This document shows positions 17,158-25,869 of a stretch of DNA of 47,279 nucleotides, piece by piece. The DNA is taken from the NCBI GenBank assembly GCA_023386885.1, contig JAEWIX010000052.1, positions 1 to 47,279 on the forward strand, written 5' to 3'. The position numbers were made by a program, and so were the translations under genes. The notes under the pieces were generated by a model. That model worked only from the letters and a program-made list of their open reading frames with translations. It had not been told where the DNA came from and made no database searches. Position 1 is the stretch's first letter; the number at the start of each line of letters is the position of its first letter. Source of the DNA: Pseudomonadota bacterium. Lineage in GTDB: Bacteria > Pseudomonadota > Alphaproteobacteria > Rhizobiales > Xanthobacteraceae.

Positions 17158-18000
17158 ATGAAGTTTACCGGCACCCAAGACTACGTCGCGACCGATGATC
17201 TCAAGGTCGCGGTCAACGCCGCCATCGTGCTCGAACGCCCGTTGCTGGTGAAGGGCGAGCCCGGCACCGGCAAGACGGTGCTGGCCGAGGAAGTCGCCAA
17301 GGCGATCGGCGCGCCGCTCCTGACCTGGCACATCAAGTCCACCACCAAGGCGCAGCAGGGCCTCTACGAATACGACGCGGTCTCGCGCCTGCGCGACAGC
17401 CAGCTCGGCGATGCGCGCGTGTCCGACATTTCGAACTACATCAAGCGCGGCAAATTGTGGGAAGCCTTCACCCACGGCAAGCGTCCCGTGCTGCTGATCG
17501 ACGAGATCGACAAGGCCGACATCGAGTTTCCGAACGACCTGCTGCTCGAACTCGACCGCATGGAGTTCTACGTCTACGAGACCGGCGAGACGATCAAGGC
17601 CAAAGAACGCCCGATCGTCATGATCACCTCGAACAACGAGAAGGAACTGCCGGACGCCTTCCTGCGCCGCTGCTTCTTCCATTACATCAAGTTCCCGGAT
17701 CAGGAGACGATGGCGCAGATCGTCGACGTCCACTTCCCCGATATCCAGAAGCGGCTGGTGCAGGAAGCGCTGAAGATCTTCTTCGAGGTGCGCGAAGTTC
17801 CCGGCCTGAAGAAGAAGCCCTCCACTTCCGAGCTGCTCGACTGGCTCAAGCTCTTGCTCAACGAGGAGTTCTCGCCGGAGATGCTGCGCGAGCGCGATCC
17901 GCGCAAGCTGATCCCGCCGCTGCACGGCGCGCTCTTGAAGAACGAGCAGGATGTCCACCTGTTCGAGCGCCTCGCCTTCCTCAGCCGCCGCGAGGTGTGA
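17158..18000 (+). CDS. MoxR family AAA+ ATPase
   Basis: A 280-residue AAA+ protein. Walker A GEPGTGKT (33-40), Walker B VLLIDEIDKAD (111-121), sensor 1 IVMITSNNEKELPDAFLRRC (about 150-169). MoxR ATPases act with VWA proteins in maturation or activation of enzyme complexes. The nearby VWA gene at 15446-16621 is the likely partner, although it is divergently oriented here rather than directly downstream. The stop codon is followed by 108 bp before the flavin monooxygenase gene. Confidence 0.93.
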   Translation: MKFTGTQDYVATDDLKVAVNAAIVLERPLLVKGEPGTGKTVLAEEVAKAIGAPLLTWHIKSTTKAQQGLYEYDAVSRLRDSQLGDARVSDISNYIKRGKLWEAFTHGKRPVLLIDEIDKADIEFPNDLLLELDRMEFYVYETGETIKAKERPIVMITSNNEKELPDAFLRRCFFHYIKFPDQETMAQIVDVHFPDIQKRLVQEALKIFFEVREVPGLKKKPSTSELLDWLKLLLNEEFSPEMLRERDPRKLIPPLHGALLKNEQDVHLFERLAFLSRREV

Positions 18001-18108
18001 GCACGACGCTCCAATAGCGTCTGCACGCAAGATGCTGCGTCGGCGGGCGGCGACAGTCGCTCGAATTCCGCTGACGTCAGACGACAAGAGAAGAAGGAGG
18101 CTGCCGCC

Positions 18109-19611
18109 GTGAACGTGCAAAGCAAGATCGAGCCGGCCTCCTCCCTCGCAACCGAACACTTCGACGTGCTGATCGTCGGCGCCGGCATTTCCGGCGTCGG
18201 CGCCGCCTATCACCTGACCACGCAATGTCCCGGCACCACCTTCGTGGCGCTGGAGGCGCAGGATCATTTCGGCGGCACCTGGTGGACGCATCGCTATCCC
18301 GGCATCCGCTCCGACAGCGATCTCTACACCTTCGGCTATCGCTTCAAGCCGTGGGTCGGTGCGCCGATCGCGACCGCCGAAGAAATCCTGAAATACATGG
18401 GCGACGTGATCGAGGAGAACGATCTCGCCCGTCACATCCGCTATCACCACCGCATCCTCAGCGCCGACTGGTCGAACGAAGACAATGTCTGGACCATCAT
18501 CGCCGAGCGCAGCGACACCGGCGAGCGGCTGCGCTTCACCACCAACTTCTTCTGGATGTGTCAGGGCTACTACCGCCACACCGAGGGCTATACGCCGGAG
18601 TGGCCGGAGATGGCGGCCTTCAAGGGCAAGATCGTCCATCCGCAGAAGTGGCCGACCGACCTCGACTACAAGAACAAGAAGGTGATCGTGATCGGCTCCG
18701 GCGCCACCGCCGCGACGCTGGTGCCGAACATCGCCGACGATTGCGCCCACGTCACCATGCTGCAACGCTCGCCGACCTACTTCCGCGTTGGCCGCAACGC
18801 CATCGAGATCGCCGACGAACTGCGCCGGCTGCAAGTGGATGAAAGCTGGATTCACGAAATCGTCCGCCGCAAGATTTTGTACGAACAAGACGCCTTCACG
18901 CGAAAGACCTTCAAGGATCCGGAAGGCGCAAAGCAGGACCTGATGGCCGGCGTCGTTGCCTATCTCGGGCCGAACTACGACATCAAGACCCACTTCACGC
19001 CGCGCTACCGGCCGTGGCGGCAACGCATCGCCTTCATTCCCGACGGCGACCTGTTCAAGGGCATCGCGGCAGGCAAGGCATCGGTCGTCACCGACGAGAT
19101 CGCACGCTTCACCGAAACCGGCATCGCGCTGAAATCCGGCAAGATGCTCGAAGCCGATATCATCGTCACCGCCACCGGCTTCAACCTGCTGCCGACCGGC
19201 GACATCGCATTCTCCATCGACGGCAAACCGCTCAACTTCGCCGACACCGTGACCTATCGCGGCATGATGTTCACCGGCGTACCGAACCTGGTCTGGGTGT
19301 TCGGCTATTTCCGTGCGAGCTGGACCTTGCGCGTCGATCTCGTCGCCGATTTCGTCTGCGCCATGCTCAAGCACATGAAGGCGATCGGCGCGCGCAAGGT
19401 GACGCCGGCGCTACGCGCGGAAGACAGCGACATGCCGCTGCTCGACTGGATCGATCCGGAGAATTTCAATCCCGGCTACATGATGCGCGGCATGCATCTG
19501 CTGCCGAAGCGCGGCGACAAGCCGGAATGGCAGCACAACCAGGACTACTGGGCCGAGAAGGACGAGTTTCCGAAGATCGACCTCAAGGACGCTGCGTTCG
19601 TCTACGAATAG
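18109..19611 (+). CDS. Flavin-containing monooxygenase, Baeyer-Villiger type (EthA-like)
   Basis: A 500-residue FAD- and NADPH-dependent monooxygenase. FAD-binding Rossmann motif LIVGAGISGVGAAY (about 21-34); HFGGTWW; a BVMO/FMO fingerprint FKGKIVHPQKWP (171-182), fitting FxGxxxHxxxWP; NADPH-binding motif VIGSGATA (about 194-201); and a late ATGF motif. It would oxygenate a ketone or a heteroatom; the substrate is unknown. The start is GTG 18109, set by AAGGAGG at 18094-18100. A strong terminator follows, so it is separate from the Rieske operon downstream. Confidence 0.92.
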   Translation: MNVQSKIEPASSLATEHFDVLIVGAGISGVGAAYHLTTQCPGTTFVALEAQDHFGGTWWTHRYPGIRSDSDLYTFGYRFKPWVGAPIATAEEILKYMGDVIEENDLARHIRYHHRILSADWSNEDNVWTIIAERSDTGERLRFTTNFFWMCQGYYRHTEGYTPEWPEMAAFKGKIVHPQKWPTDLDYKNKKVIVIGSGATAATLVPNIADDCAHVTMLQRSPTYFRVGRNAIEIADELRRLQVDESWIHEIVRRKILYEQDAFTRKTFKDPEGAKQDLMAGVVAYLGPNYDIKTHFTPRYRPWRQRIAFIPDGDLFKGIAAGKASVVTDEIARFTETGIALKSGKMLEADIIVTATGFNLLPTGDIAFSIDGKPLNFADTVTYRGMMFTGVPNLVWVFGYFRASWTLRVDLVADFVCAMLKHMKAIGARKVTPALRAEDSDMPLLDWIDPENFNPGYMMRGMHLLPKRGDKPEWQHNQDYWAEKDEFPKIDLKDAAFVYE

Positions 19612-19635
19612 TCGTTCCAGGCATCGACCCAGCCG

Positions 19636-19662
19636 AAAAGCCGCCCCTCGGGGCGGCTTTTT
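19636..19662. terminator. Rho-independent terminator
   Basis: AAAAGCCGCCCC (19636-19647) pairs with GGGGCGGCTTTT (19650-19661), followed by a further T. It ends the flavin monooxygenase gene. Confidence 0.9.
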
Positions 19663-19689
19663 CATGTGCCGGGGCGAGATTTATGGAAT

Positions 19690-19703
19690 TAAGTATACAG
19701 TAA
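19690..19703. promoter_or_regulatory. Putative GntR operator 1 upstream of the Rieske operon
   Basis: TAAGTATACAGTAA contains the palindrome GTATAC (19693-19698). FCD-type GntR regulators often bind TTGTATACAA-like sites. Its centre is 63 bp from that of operator 2, close to six helical turns, so both would face the same side of the DNA. Confidence 0.5.
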
Positions 19704-19752
19704 TGGCGATTATCGACGATAAATCGGCCTAAATCGATTGATTTAAGAATAT

Positions 19753-19765
19753 TCTGTATACATAC
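19753..19765. promoter_or_regulatory. Putative GntR operator 2 upstream of the Rieske operon
   Basis: TCTGTATACATAC contains the perfect palindrome TGTATACA (19755-19762), 35 bp upstream of the GTG start. A TTGATT at 19738-19743 with CATACT 17 bp downstream could be the promoter, in which case the operator overlaps the -10 region. Confidence 0.55.
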
Positions 19766-19797
19766 TGCATCCCAACAACAGTTTGGGAGATTTTGCC

Positions 19798-20853
19798 GTG
19801 ACCGAGCGCCCGTTCCCCGTGAATGCCTGGTACGCCGCTGCCTGGGACGTCGATATCAAGCACGCGCTGTTTCCCCGGACGATCTGCGGCAAGCATGTGG
19901 TGATGTACCGCGCCTCGTCCGGCGAGGTCGTGGCGCTGGAAGACGCCTGCTGGCATCGCCTCGTGCCGCTCTCCCACGGCCGGCTCGACGGCGACACGGT
20001 GGTCTGCGGCTATCACGGACTGAAATACAACGCGCAGGGCCGCTGCACTTTCATGCCCTCGCAGGAAACCATCAATCCATCCGCCTGCGTGCGCGCCTAT
20101 CCCACCGTGGAGCGCCATCGCTTCGTCTGGCTGTGGATGGGCGACCCGGCGCTGGCCGATCCCGCGCTGGTGCCGGACATGCACTGGAATAACGATCCGG
20201 CATGGGCCGGCGACGGCAAGACCATCCACGTCAAATGCGACTACCGGCTCGTGGTCGACAACCTGATGGACCTCACCCACGAGGCGTTCGTGCATGGCGG
20301 CTCGATCGGCAATGATGCGGTGGCGGAAGCACCGTTCGACGTCACCCATGGCGACGACACGGTGACCGTGACGCGCTGGATGCACGGCATCGAACCGCCG
20401 CCGTTCTGGGCCAAGCAACTCGGCAAGTCCGGCCCGGTGGACCGCTGGCAGATCATTCACTTTCAGGGTCCCTGCACCGTCAACATCGACGTCGGCGTTG
20501 CGCCCGCCGGCACCGGCGCGCCGGAAGGCGACCGCTCGCAGGGCGTCAACGGCTACGTGCTCAACACCATCACGCCGGAGACCGACAAGACCTGTCATTA
20601 TTTCTGGGCGTTCGTGCGCAACCACCGCCTCACCGAACAGAAACTGACGACGGAAATCCGCGAAGGCGTCTCCGGCATCTTCCATGAGGACGAAATCATC
20701 CTCGAGGCACAGCAGCGCGCGATGGACGAGAATCCCGGTCGCGTGTTCTACAACCTCAACATTGACGCCGGTGCGATGTGGGCACGGCGGATGATCGACC
20801 GCATGATCGCGAGAGAGCGCACTGCCGCCTCGTCCATGCAGGCGGCGGAGTAA
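19798..20853 (+). CDS. Rieske oxygenase, vanillate O-demethylase oxygenase-like (VanA-like)
   Basis: A 351-residue aromatic ring-hydroxylating or O-demethylating oxygenase subunit. The Rieske [2Fe-2S] ligands are Cys51, His53, Cys70 and His73. The mononuclear iron site is DNLMDLTHEAFVH (154-166), with His161, His166 and the bridging Asp158. The size and a single alpha subunit with a PDR-type reductase nearby place it with VanA-like enzymes; the substrate could be a methoxylated or other aromatic acid. Start GTG 19798 follows TTGGGAGA at a good distance. The stop codon overlaps the start of the gntR gene (TAATG). Confidence 0.9.
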   Translation: MTERPFPVNAWYAAAWDVDIKHALFPRTICGKHVVMYRASSGEVVALEDACWHRLVPLSHGRLDGDTVVCGYHGLKYNAQGRCTFMPSQETINPSACVRAYPTVERHRFVWLWMGDPALADPALVPDMHWNNDPAWAGDGKTIHVKCDYRLVVDNLMDLTHEAFVHGGSIGNDAVAEAPFDVTHGDDTVTVTRWMHGIEPPPFWAKQLGKSGPVDRWQIIHFQGPCTVNIDVGVAPAGTGAPEGDRSQGVNGYVLNTITPETDKTCHYFWAFVRNHRLTEQKLTTEIREGVSGIFHEDEIILEAQQRAMDENPGRVFYNLNIDAGAMWARRMIDRMIARERTAASSMQAAE

Positions 20854-21611
20854 TGGCGATGAGCGAACGCGACTCCGATCGCTCCGTATCCCAGACGGTG
20901 CGCGCGCAGCTTGCCCTGCGCGAGCAGATCCTCACCGGCGCGATGCGGCCCGGCGAGCGCATTTCCGAATTGCAGGCGGTGGAAACCACCGGCGCGTCGC
21001 GCACGCCGGTGCGCATGGCGCTGGTGCGTCTCGAGGAGGAAGGACTGCTGGAGGCAATTCCCTCCGGCGGCTTCATGGTGAAAGCGTTTTCCGAGCGCGA
21101 CATTCTCGATTCCATCGAGTTGCGCGGCACGCTGGAAGGCCTCGCCGCGCGCTTCGCCGCCGAGCGCGGCGCATCCGCCCGCAGTCTCGAACCGTTGGAG
21201 CAGGCGCTCGACGAGATCGATCAACTGGTGCGGCAGGACCCGCTGTCGGAAGAAGCCTTCTCCGCGTACGTGACGCTGAATGCGCGCTTCCACGCGTTGC
21301 TCACCGAATTATCCGGCAGCCCGCCGCTGGTCCGCCAGATCGACCGCGCCTCGGCGCTGCCGTTCGCCTCGCCCAGCGGCTTCGTCATGGCACAATCCAA
21401 ACTGCCGCAAGCGCACCAGATCCTGCTGATCGCCAACGACCATCACCACATCGTCGTCGACGCCATCGCCAATCGCGAAGGCAGCCGCGCCGAAGCGGTG
21501 ATGCGCGAGCACGCGCGCCTCGCCGCGCGCAACCTGCGCCTCGCGCTGCGCAGCCGCGACCATCTCGAACTGGTGCCGGCGTTGCGGCTGATCCAGTCGC
21601 CGTCGATTTGA
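20853..21611 (+). CDS. GntR family regulator (FCD type), in the Rieske operon
   Basis: A 252-residue regulator beginning MAMSERDSDRSVSQTVRAQL. The winged-helix GntR domain (about 13-75) has LREQILTGAMRPGERISE and SRTPVRMALVRLEEEGLLE. An FCD ligand-binding domain follows (about 85-235), with the metal-binding-type residues ARFHALL and ANREGSRAEAVMREH. ATG 20853 overlaps the TAA of the Rieske gene, and the reductase gene starts 16 bp downstream, so the regulator sits between the two enzyme genes. It probably controls this operon through the GTATAC sites at 19690 and 19753. An alternative start is ATG 20859. Confidence 0.9.
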   Translation: MAMSERDSDRSVSQTVRAQLALREQILTGAMRPGERISELQAVETTGASRTPVRMALVRLEEEGLLEAIPSGGFMVKAFSERDILDSIELRGTLEGLAARFAAERGASARSLEPLEQALDEIDQLVRQDPLSEEAFSAYVTLNARFHALLTELSGSPPLVRQIDRASALPFASPSGFVMAQSKLPQAHQILLIANDHHHIVVDAIANREGSRAEAVMREHARLAARNLRLALRSRDHLELVPALRLIQSPSI

Positions 21612-21627
21612 ATCAAGGAGGCGCGTC

Positions 21628-22608
21628 ATGCGCTTTGCCGAAACCTGGTCCGGCTGCACCGTGGCCCGCATTCGCGACCTGACGCCGACGATCCGCGAAT
21701 TCGTGCTGCATCCCGACCGTCGCGAGATCGCGCCGGCGGCCGTCGGCAGCCACATTCAGGTCGGCATCGACATCGACGGCCGACGCGACACCCGCTGCTA
21801 CTCGCTGGTCGGCGCGTTCGATCCGGCCGCCTACCGGATCGCGGTGCGTCGCGCCGAGGACAGCCGCGGTGGCTCGCGTGCGATGTGGGCTCTGCAAGAA
21901 GGCGCGCGGATCGACGTGTCCAATCCCGCCTCGCTGTTCGAGATCGACTGGACCCGCAAAAACTACTGCCTGATCGCCGGCGGCATCGGCATCACGCCGA
22001 TGCTCGGCATCGCGGGCGCGCTGGCGCGCAAGGACGTCAATCTGACGATGCACTACGCTGTGAAGTCACGAGGCGATGCGGCCTATCGCGACGAACTGGC
22101 GGCGCTGCTCGGCGACCGCCTCACCGTTCATGCCCGCGACGAAGCGCGGCGGCTCGATCTCGATGCAGCGTTCGCGGCCCTGCCGCCCGATGCGCTCACC
22201 ATTATGTGCGGCCCGATGCGGATGCTGGAGGCGGCGCGGAAAAGCTGGGCGGCCGCCGGCCGCGCGGCAAGCGACCTGCGGTTCGAAACCTTCGGCTCCA
22301 GCGGCCTGCTGCTCACCGAATATTTTCGCGTGCGCCTTCGCGATACCGGCGCCGAGATCGAGGTGCCGCAGTCGCGCTCGATGCTGGCGGCGCTGAACGA
22401 CGCCGGATATGAGGTGATTTCCGATTGCCAGCGCGGCGAATGCGGCGTCTGCGCCATCGATGTCGTCGCCGTCGACGGCGCTATAGACCATCGCGACGTG
22501 TTCTTCAGCGACGAACAGAAACACGAGAACCGCAAGATCTGTCCTTGCGTCTCCCGTGCAGTGGGCACCGTCACCGTCGATACGCTGTATCGGCGCGAGG
22601 TGGCGTGA
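21628..22608 (+). CDS. PDR/VanB family oxidoreductase (reductase for the Rieske oxygenase)
   Basis: A 326-residue one-piece reductase. The FMN-binding domain has RCYSLVG (56-62). The NAD domain has LIAGGIGITPML (115-126) and IMCGPMRMLEA. The C-terminal plant-type [2Fe-2S] domain has Cys267, Cys272, Cys275 and a late Cys305 or 307 (ICPC). It takes electrons from NADH and passes them to the Rieske centre of the oxygenase encoded at 19798. AAGGAGG just upstream sets the start. Confidence 0.93.
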   Translation: MRFAETWSGCTVARIRDLTPTIREFVLHPDRREIAPAAVGSHIQVGIDIDGRRDTRCYSLVGAFDPAAYRIAVRRAEDSRGGSRAMWALQEGARIDVSNPASLFEIDWTRKNYCLIAGGIGITPMLGIAGALARKDVNLTMHYAVKSRGDAAYRDELAALLGDRLTVHARDEARRLDLDAAFAALPPDALTIMCGPMRMLEAARKSWAAAGRAASDLRFETFGSSGLLLTEYFRVRLRDTGAEIEVPQSRSMLAALNDAGYEVISDCQRGECGVCAIDVVAVDGAIDHRDVFFSDEQKHENRKICPCVSRAVGTVTVDTLYRREVA

Positions 22609-22644
22609 GGACCGGCCGGTTATCACAAGACGACGATTTCACCC

Positions 22645-22680
22645 TTGAAGGCTCGCTCTCGCTCGCACCTCAGGATGACG
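22645..22680. repeat. Dispersed repeat family B, partial copy
   Basis: AGGCTCGCTCTCGCTCGCAC continuing to CTCAGGATGACG matches, in reverse complement, the start of the full family-B element at 36069. It lies between the converging reductase and GMC genes. Confidence 0.6.
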
Positions 22681-24316
22681 CCGCGCTAACGTCCGCGCTC
22701 GCCAACCCTTCTTTCCCCCGGATGAAATCCGACGCCTTGTCGGCGATCATCATGGTGGAAGCGTTGAGGTTCGCGGAGATCATGCGCGGCATGATCGAGG
22801 CATCGACCACGCGCAGGCCTTCGAGGCCATGCACGCGCAGCCGATCATCAACGACGGCCCACGGCGCACTCGCCGGACCCATCCGGCAGGTGCAGCCGGG
22901 ATGGAACGTGGTGGTGCCGCGCTCCATCGCTGCCGCCAAAAACTCGTCGTCGGTCACGACGTTCGGTCCCGGAAAATCCTCGTGCGCATAGTACGGCGCA
23001 AGCGGTTGCGAGGCGAGCAAACGCCGCGCCAGCTTCATGCCGGCCACGACGACGCGGCGATCCAGTTCGGCATCGAGATAGTTGGTCTGGATCAGCGGCG
23101 CCTCGAACGGATCGCTAGTGCGACAACGCACATAGCCTCGGCTTTCCGGCCGCTGCTGCCACGATGCGACGGTCATCCCCGGCTCATCTTCCAGCTTGCC
23201 CTGCACGCCTTCCTTGTAGCTCGCCGGCGTGAAGGTGAGTTGCAGGTCGGAGCTTTCGGTAGTCTCGCCGGAATGCCAGAAGCAGTAAACCATGGTCGGC
23301 GACAGCGCGAGAATGCCGCGCCGCGTCGTCGCCCACTTGATCGCTTCCAGCGCGAGATTTAATCCCCGCGCGCGCTCGTTGATGGTCCTGATGTTCTTCA
23401 CCCGCGCCACCGAACGCGGCGCATAGTGATCCTGCAAGCCTTCGCCGACGCCCGGCAGCGCATGACGTAATTCGATGCCCAGCGACTGCAGCAGCGCCGG
23501 ATCGCCGACGCCGGAGAGTTGCAACAGTTGCGGCGAATTGTAGGTGCCGCCCGAGAGGATCACCTCTTTCCGCGCCCGCACCTCATGCATCGCGCCGCCG
23601 CGCCCGCCCTTGGCGTAGCGCACGCCGACCGCGCGCTTGCCGTCGAACACCACGTTGGTCGCATGCGCGTGCGTGATGACGTGGACGTTGCCGCGCTTGA
23701 TCGCCGGATGCAGAAACGCGGTCGCCGAACTGACCCGGCGGCCGTTGTGAATGGTGCGCTGGGCGTAGGACACGCCCTCCTGCGTCTTGCCGTTGTAGTC
23801 GGGATTGCGCGGAATACCGAGGCTCACCGCGCCGGCAATGAAGGCATCGCACAACGCATCGCTCCAGCCGATGTCGGTGACGGTCAGCCCGCCGTCGCGG
23901 CCGCGATAGGTGTCCTCGCCCTCGCCGATGCGCCGCTCAAGCCGCCGGAAATACGGCAGCACGTCGGGATAACCCCAGCCGCGATTGCCGAGTTGCGCCC
24001 AGGTATCGAAATCCTGATGCTGGCCGCGATTATAGATGTGGCCGTTGATCGAACTCGATCCGCCGAGCGTCTTGCCGCGCGGCGCGAAGATGCGACGGCC
24101 CGCCGTTCCCGGCCCCGGCTCCTGCGAGTAGCACCAGTTGATCTTGGGATCGTAGAACGTCTTGATGAAACCGGCCGGCAGATGAATGTACGGGTGCCAG
24201 TCGCGCGGCCCCGCTTCCAGCACGCAGACCGTGACGCCGGCATCCTCGCTCAGCCGATTGGCGAGCACGCATCCGGCCGAGCCGGCGCCGACGATCACAT
24301 AGTCGAAGGTGTCCAT
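22670..24316 (-). CDS. GMC family FAD-dependent oxidoreductase (choline dehydrogenase-like)
   Basis: A 548-residue flavoprotein of the glucose-methanol-choline family that oxidises an alcohol. FAD-binding motif YVIVGAGSAGCVLANRLSED (6-25); GKTLGGSSSINGHIYNRG, the GMC signature 1; SGGTYNSPQLLQLSGVG, signature 2. The catalytic His is in TFHPGCTCRMG, and a conserved Asn lies in ISANLNAST near the C terminus. The substrate is unknown. It is the last gene of a minus-strand set SMP-30 lactonase, GNAT, GMC with 14-15 bp gaps; an alcohol oxidase followed by a lactonase is a sensible pair. Confidence 0.93.
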   Translation of the reverse strand: MDTFDYVIVGAGSAGCVLANRLSEDAGVTVCVLEAGPRDWHPYIHLPAGFIKTFYDPKINWCYSQEPGPGTAGRRIFAPRGKTLGGSSSINGHIYNRGQHQDFDTWAQLGNRGWGYPDVLPYFRRLERRIGEGEDTYRGRDGGLTVTDIGWSDALCDAFIAGAVSLGIPRNPDYNGKTQEGVSYAQRTIHNGRRVSSATAFLHPAIKRGNVHVITHAHATNVVFDGKRAVGVRYAKGGRGGAMHEVRARKEVILSGGTYNSPQLLQLSGVGDPALLQSLGIELRHALPGVGEGLQDHYAPRSVARVKNIRTINERARGLNLALEAIKWATTRRGILALSPTMVYCFWHSGETTESSDLQLTFTPASYKEGVQGKLEDEPGMTVASWQQRPESRGYVRCRTSDPFEAPLIQTNYLDAELDRRVVVAGMKLARRLLASQPLAPYYAHEDFPGPNVVTDDEFLAAAMERGTTTFHPGCTCRMGPASAPWAVVDDRLRVHGLEGLRVVDASIMPRMISANLNASTMMIADKASDFIRGKEGLASADVSAASS

Positions 24317-24331
24317 GTTGCTGTGGCGGAG

Positions 24332-24925
24332 CTACCGCACTCTTTCATTCAATTGATAGGTCAGATGCGCCTTCGCCGTCGGCCATTCCGAGGCGATGAT
24401 GCTGAACACCACGGTGTCGCGCAGCGTACCGTTCGGCGAGATGCTGTGATTGCGCAGGATGCCGTCCTGTTTAGCGCCGAGCCGCTCGATGCCGCGCCGC
24501 GATTGGTGATTGAAGAAATGCGTGCGGAACTCGACCGCGATGCAATCGAGCTTCTCGAACGCATGCGTCAGCAACATCAGCTTGCACTGGGTGTTGAGCG
24601 GCGTGCGTTGCACCCGCTTCGCGTACCACGTGGAGCCGATCTCGACGCGACGGTTCGGCGCATCGACGTTCATGTAGGTGGTCATGCCGGCGATCTTGCC
24701 ATCGGCATCCTTCACCGTGAACGGCAGCATCGCGCCCTTCTGTTGCAGATCGAGGCGGCGCGCGATCTCGGCGTCCATTTTATCCGGCGCGGGGATCGCG
24801 GTGTACCACAGCTTCCAGAGGTCGCCGTCCTTCACCGCCTCGATCATCCCGTCGCGATGCGCGGACGACAGCGGCTCGAGAGAGGCGTGTTCGCCCTTCA
24901 AGGTGACAGGTTGCAGCCAGGGCAT
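24332..24925 (-). CDS. GNAT family N-acetyltransferase
   Basis: A 197-residue acetyltransferase beginning MPWLQPVTLKGEHASLEPLS. The layout fits the RimJ/RimL-type GNAT fold: a conserved ...IEAVKDGDLWKLWYT helix, the IAGMTTYMNV strand, EIGSTWYAKRVQRTP and THFFNHQSRRGIERLGAKQD at the acetyl-CoA binding region. Such proteins in this setting may acetylate small amines or protein N termini; the target is not predictable. It lies between SMP-30 (14 bp upstream) and GMC (15 bp downstream) and is likely cotranscribed with them. Confidence 0.88.
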   Translation of the reverse strand: MPWLQPVTLKGEHASLEPLSSAHRDGMIEAVKDGDLWKLWYTAIPAPDKMDAEIARRLDLQQKGAMLPFTVKDADGKIAGMTTYMNVDAPNRRVEIGSTWYAKRVQRTPLNTQCKLMLLTHAFEKLDCIAVEFRTHFFNHQSRRGIERLGAKQDGILRNHSISPNGTLRDTVVFSIIASEWPTAKAHLTYQLNERVR

Positions 24926-24939
24926 CGGTTTTCTTTCGA

Positions 24940-25869
24940 TTACTTGTTCAGGAAATTCAGCGGCAGGCCGCCGCGCGGCCAGTCCATCGCGATCAGTTCG
25001 CCGCGACCGGACAGCGTGATGTAAGCGGTCTTCAACTCGGGCCCGCCGAAGGCGATGTTGGTGGTGACGCGATCGCCGGTCTCGATCTGCTCCACCAGCT
25101 TGCCGTCCGGCGCGATCACCGAGATGCAGCCGGAGATCAGCGTGGCGACGCAGACGTTGCCGGAGGCTTCCACCGCCAGCGAGTCGAACATCTGATAACC
25201 GCCGAGGCCGCAGATCGGCTTGCCGCGCTCGCCGCGATAGATCACGTCGCCCGGCTTCACCTCGCCGCGCGCCGCGAGATCGTAGGCCCACAGCCGCGCG
25301 GTCGGCGTCTCCGCGACATAAACGGTCTTCTCATCCGGGGAGAGGCCGATGCCGTTAGCCGGCAACATGCCGAACACCGCTTCCACCACCTCGCCCGCAT
25401 TCGGCTGCATGTAATAGACCGCGCCGACGTCCATGTCGCGCGCGCGGCGCTTGCCGAGGTCGGTGAACCACAGCCCGCCCTGCTTGTCGAACACCAGATC
25501 GTTCGGCCCCTTCAACGGATGATCGCCGCAGCGCTCCGCCAGCGTCTCGACCTTGCCGGTTTTGAGATCGACGCGCTGGATCGAACCGCCGATATACTCG
25601 TGCGGCGCCGGCGCGCCCGGCATCATCGTGCCGCGCGAGGCCGTCCAGCTGAAGCCGCCGTTGTTGCAGACGTAGATCTTGCCGTCCGGCCCCATCGCCG
25701 CACCGTTCGGCCCGCCGGGCATCTTGGCAACCACTTCCTTGCGGCCATCCGGCCACACGCGGGTGAGTTGCTGCGCGCGGATTTCGACCAGCACCACCGA
25801 GCCGTCCGGCAGCACCACCGGACCTTCGGGAAACGCGAGATCGGTGGCGAGGACGCGGACATTGGCCAT
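24940..25869 (-). CDS. SMP-30/gluconolactonase/LRE family protein
   Basis: A 309-residue six-bladed beta-propeller lactonase. It starts MANVRVLATDLAFPEGPVVL; the FPEGP Glu is a usual metal ligand. GPNDLVFDKQGGLWFTDLGK and NGIGLSPDEKTVYVAETP carry the Asn and Asp residues of the divalent-metal site. ATG 25869 follows GGAAT. As first gene of a lactonase, GNAT, GMC-oxidoreductase operon it may open a lactone made by the GMC enzyme. The 282 bp upstream up to 26151 show no gene or clear signal. Confidence 0.9.
   Translation of the reverse strand: MANVRVLATDLAFPEGPVVLPDGSVVLVEIRAQQLTRVWPDGRKEVVAKMPGGPNGAAMGPDGKIYVCNNGGFSWTASRGTMMPGAPAPHEYIGGSIQRVDLKTGKVETLAERCGDHPLKGPNDLVFDKQGGLWFTDLGKRRARDMDVGAVYYMQPNAGEVVEAVFGMLPANGIGLSPDEKTVYVAETPTARLWAYDLAARGEVKPGDVIYRGERGKPICGLGGYQMFDSLAVEASGNVCVATLISGCISVIAPDGKLVEQIETGDRVTTNIAFGGPELKTAYITLSGRGELIAMDWPRGGLPLNFLNK

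Noticed and set aside
17155..19374. Very long open frame on the minus strand (about 740 codons) across the MoxR and flavin monooxygenase genes
   Set aside because: It is antisense to two clear protein families. Long antisense frames are expected in GC-rich DNA, and its product looks like no family.
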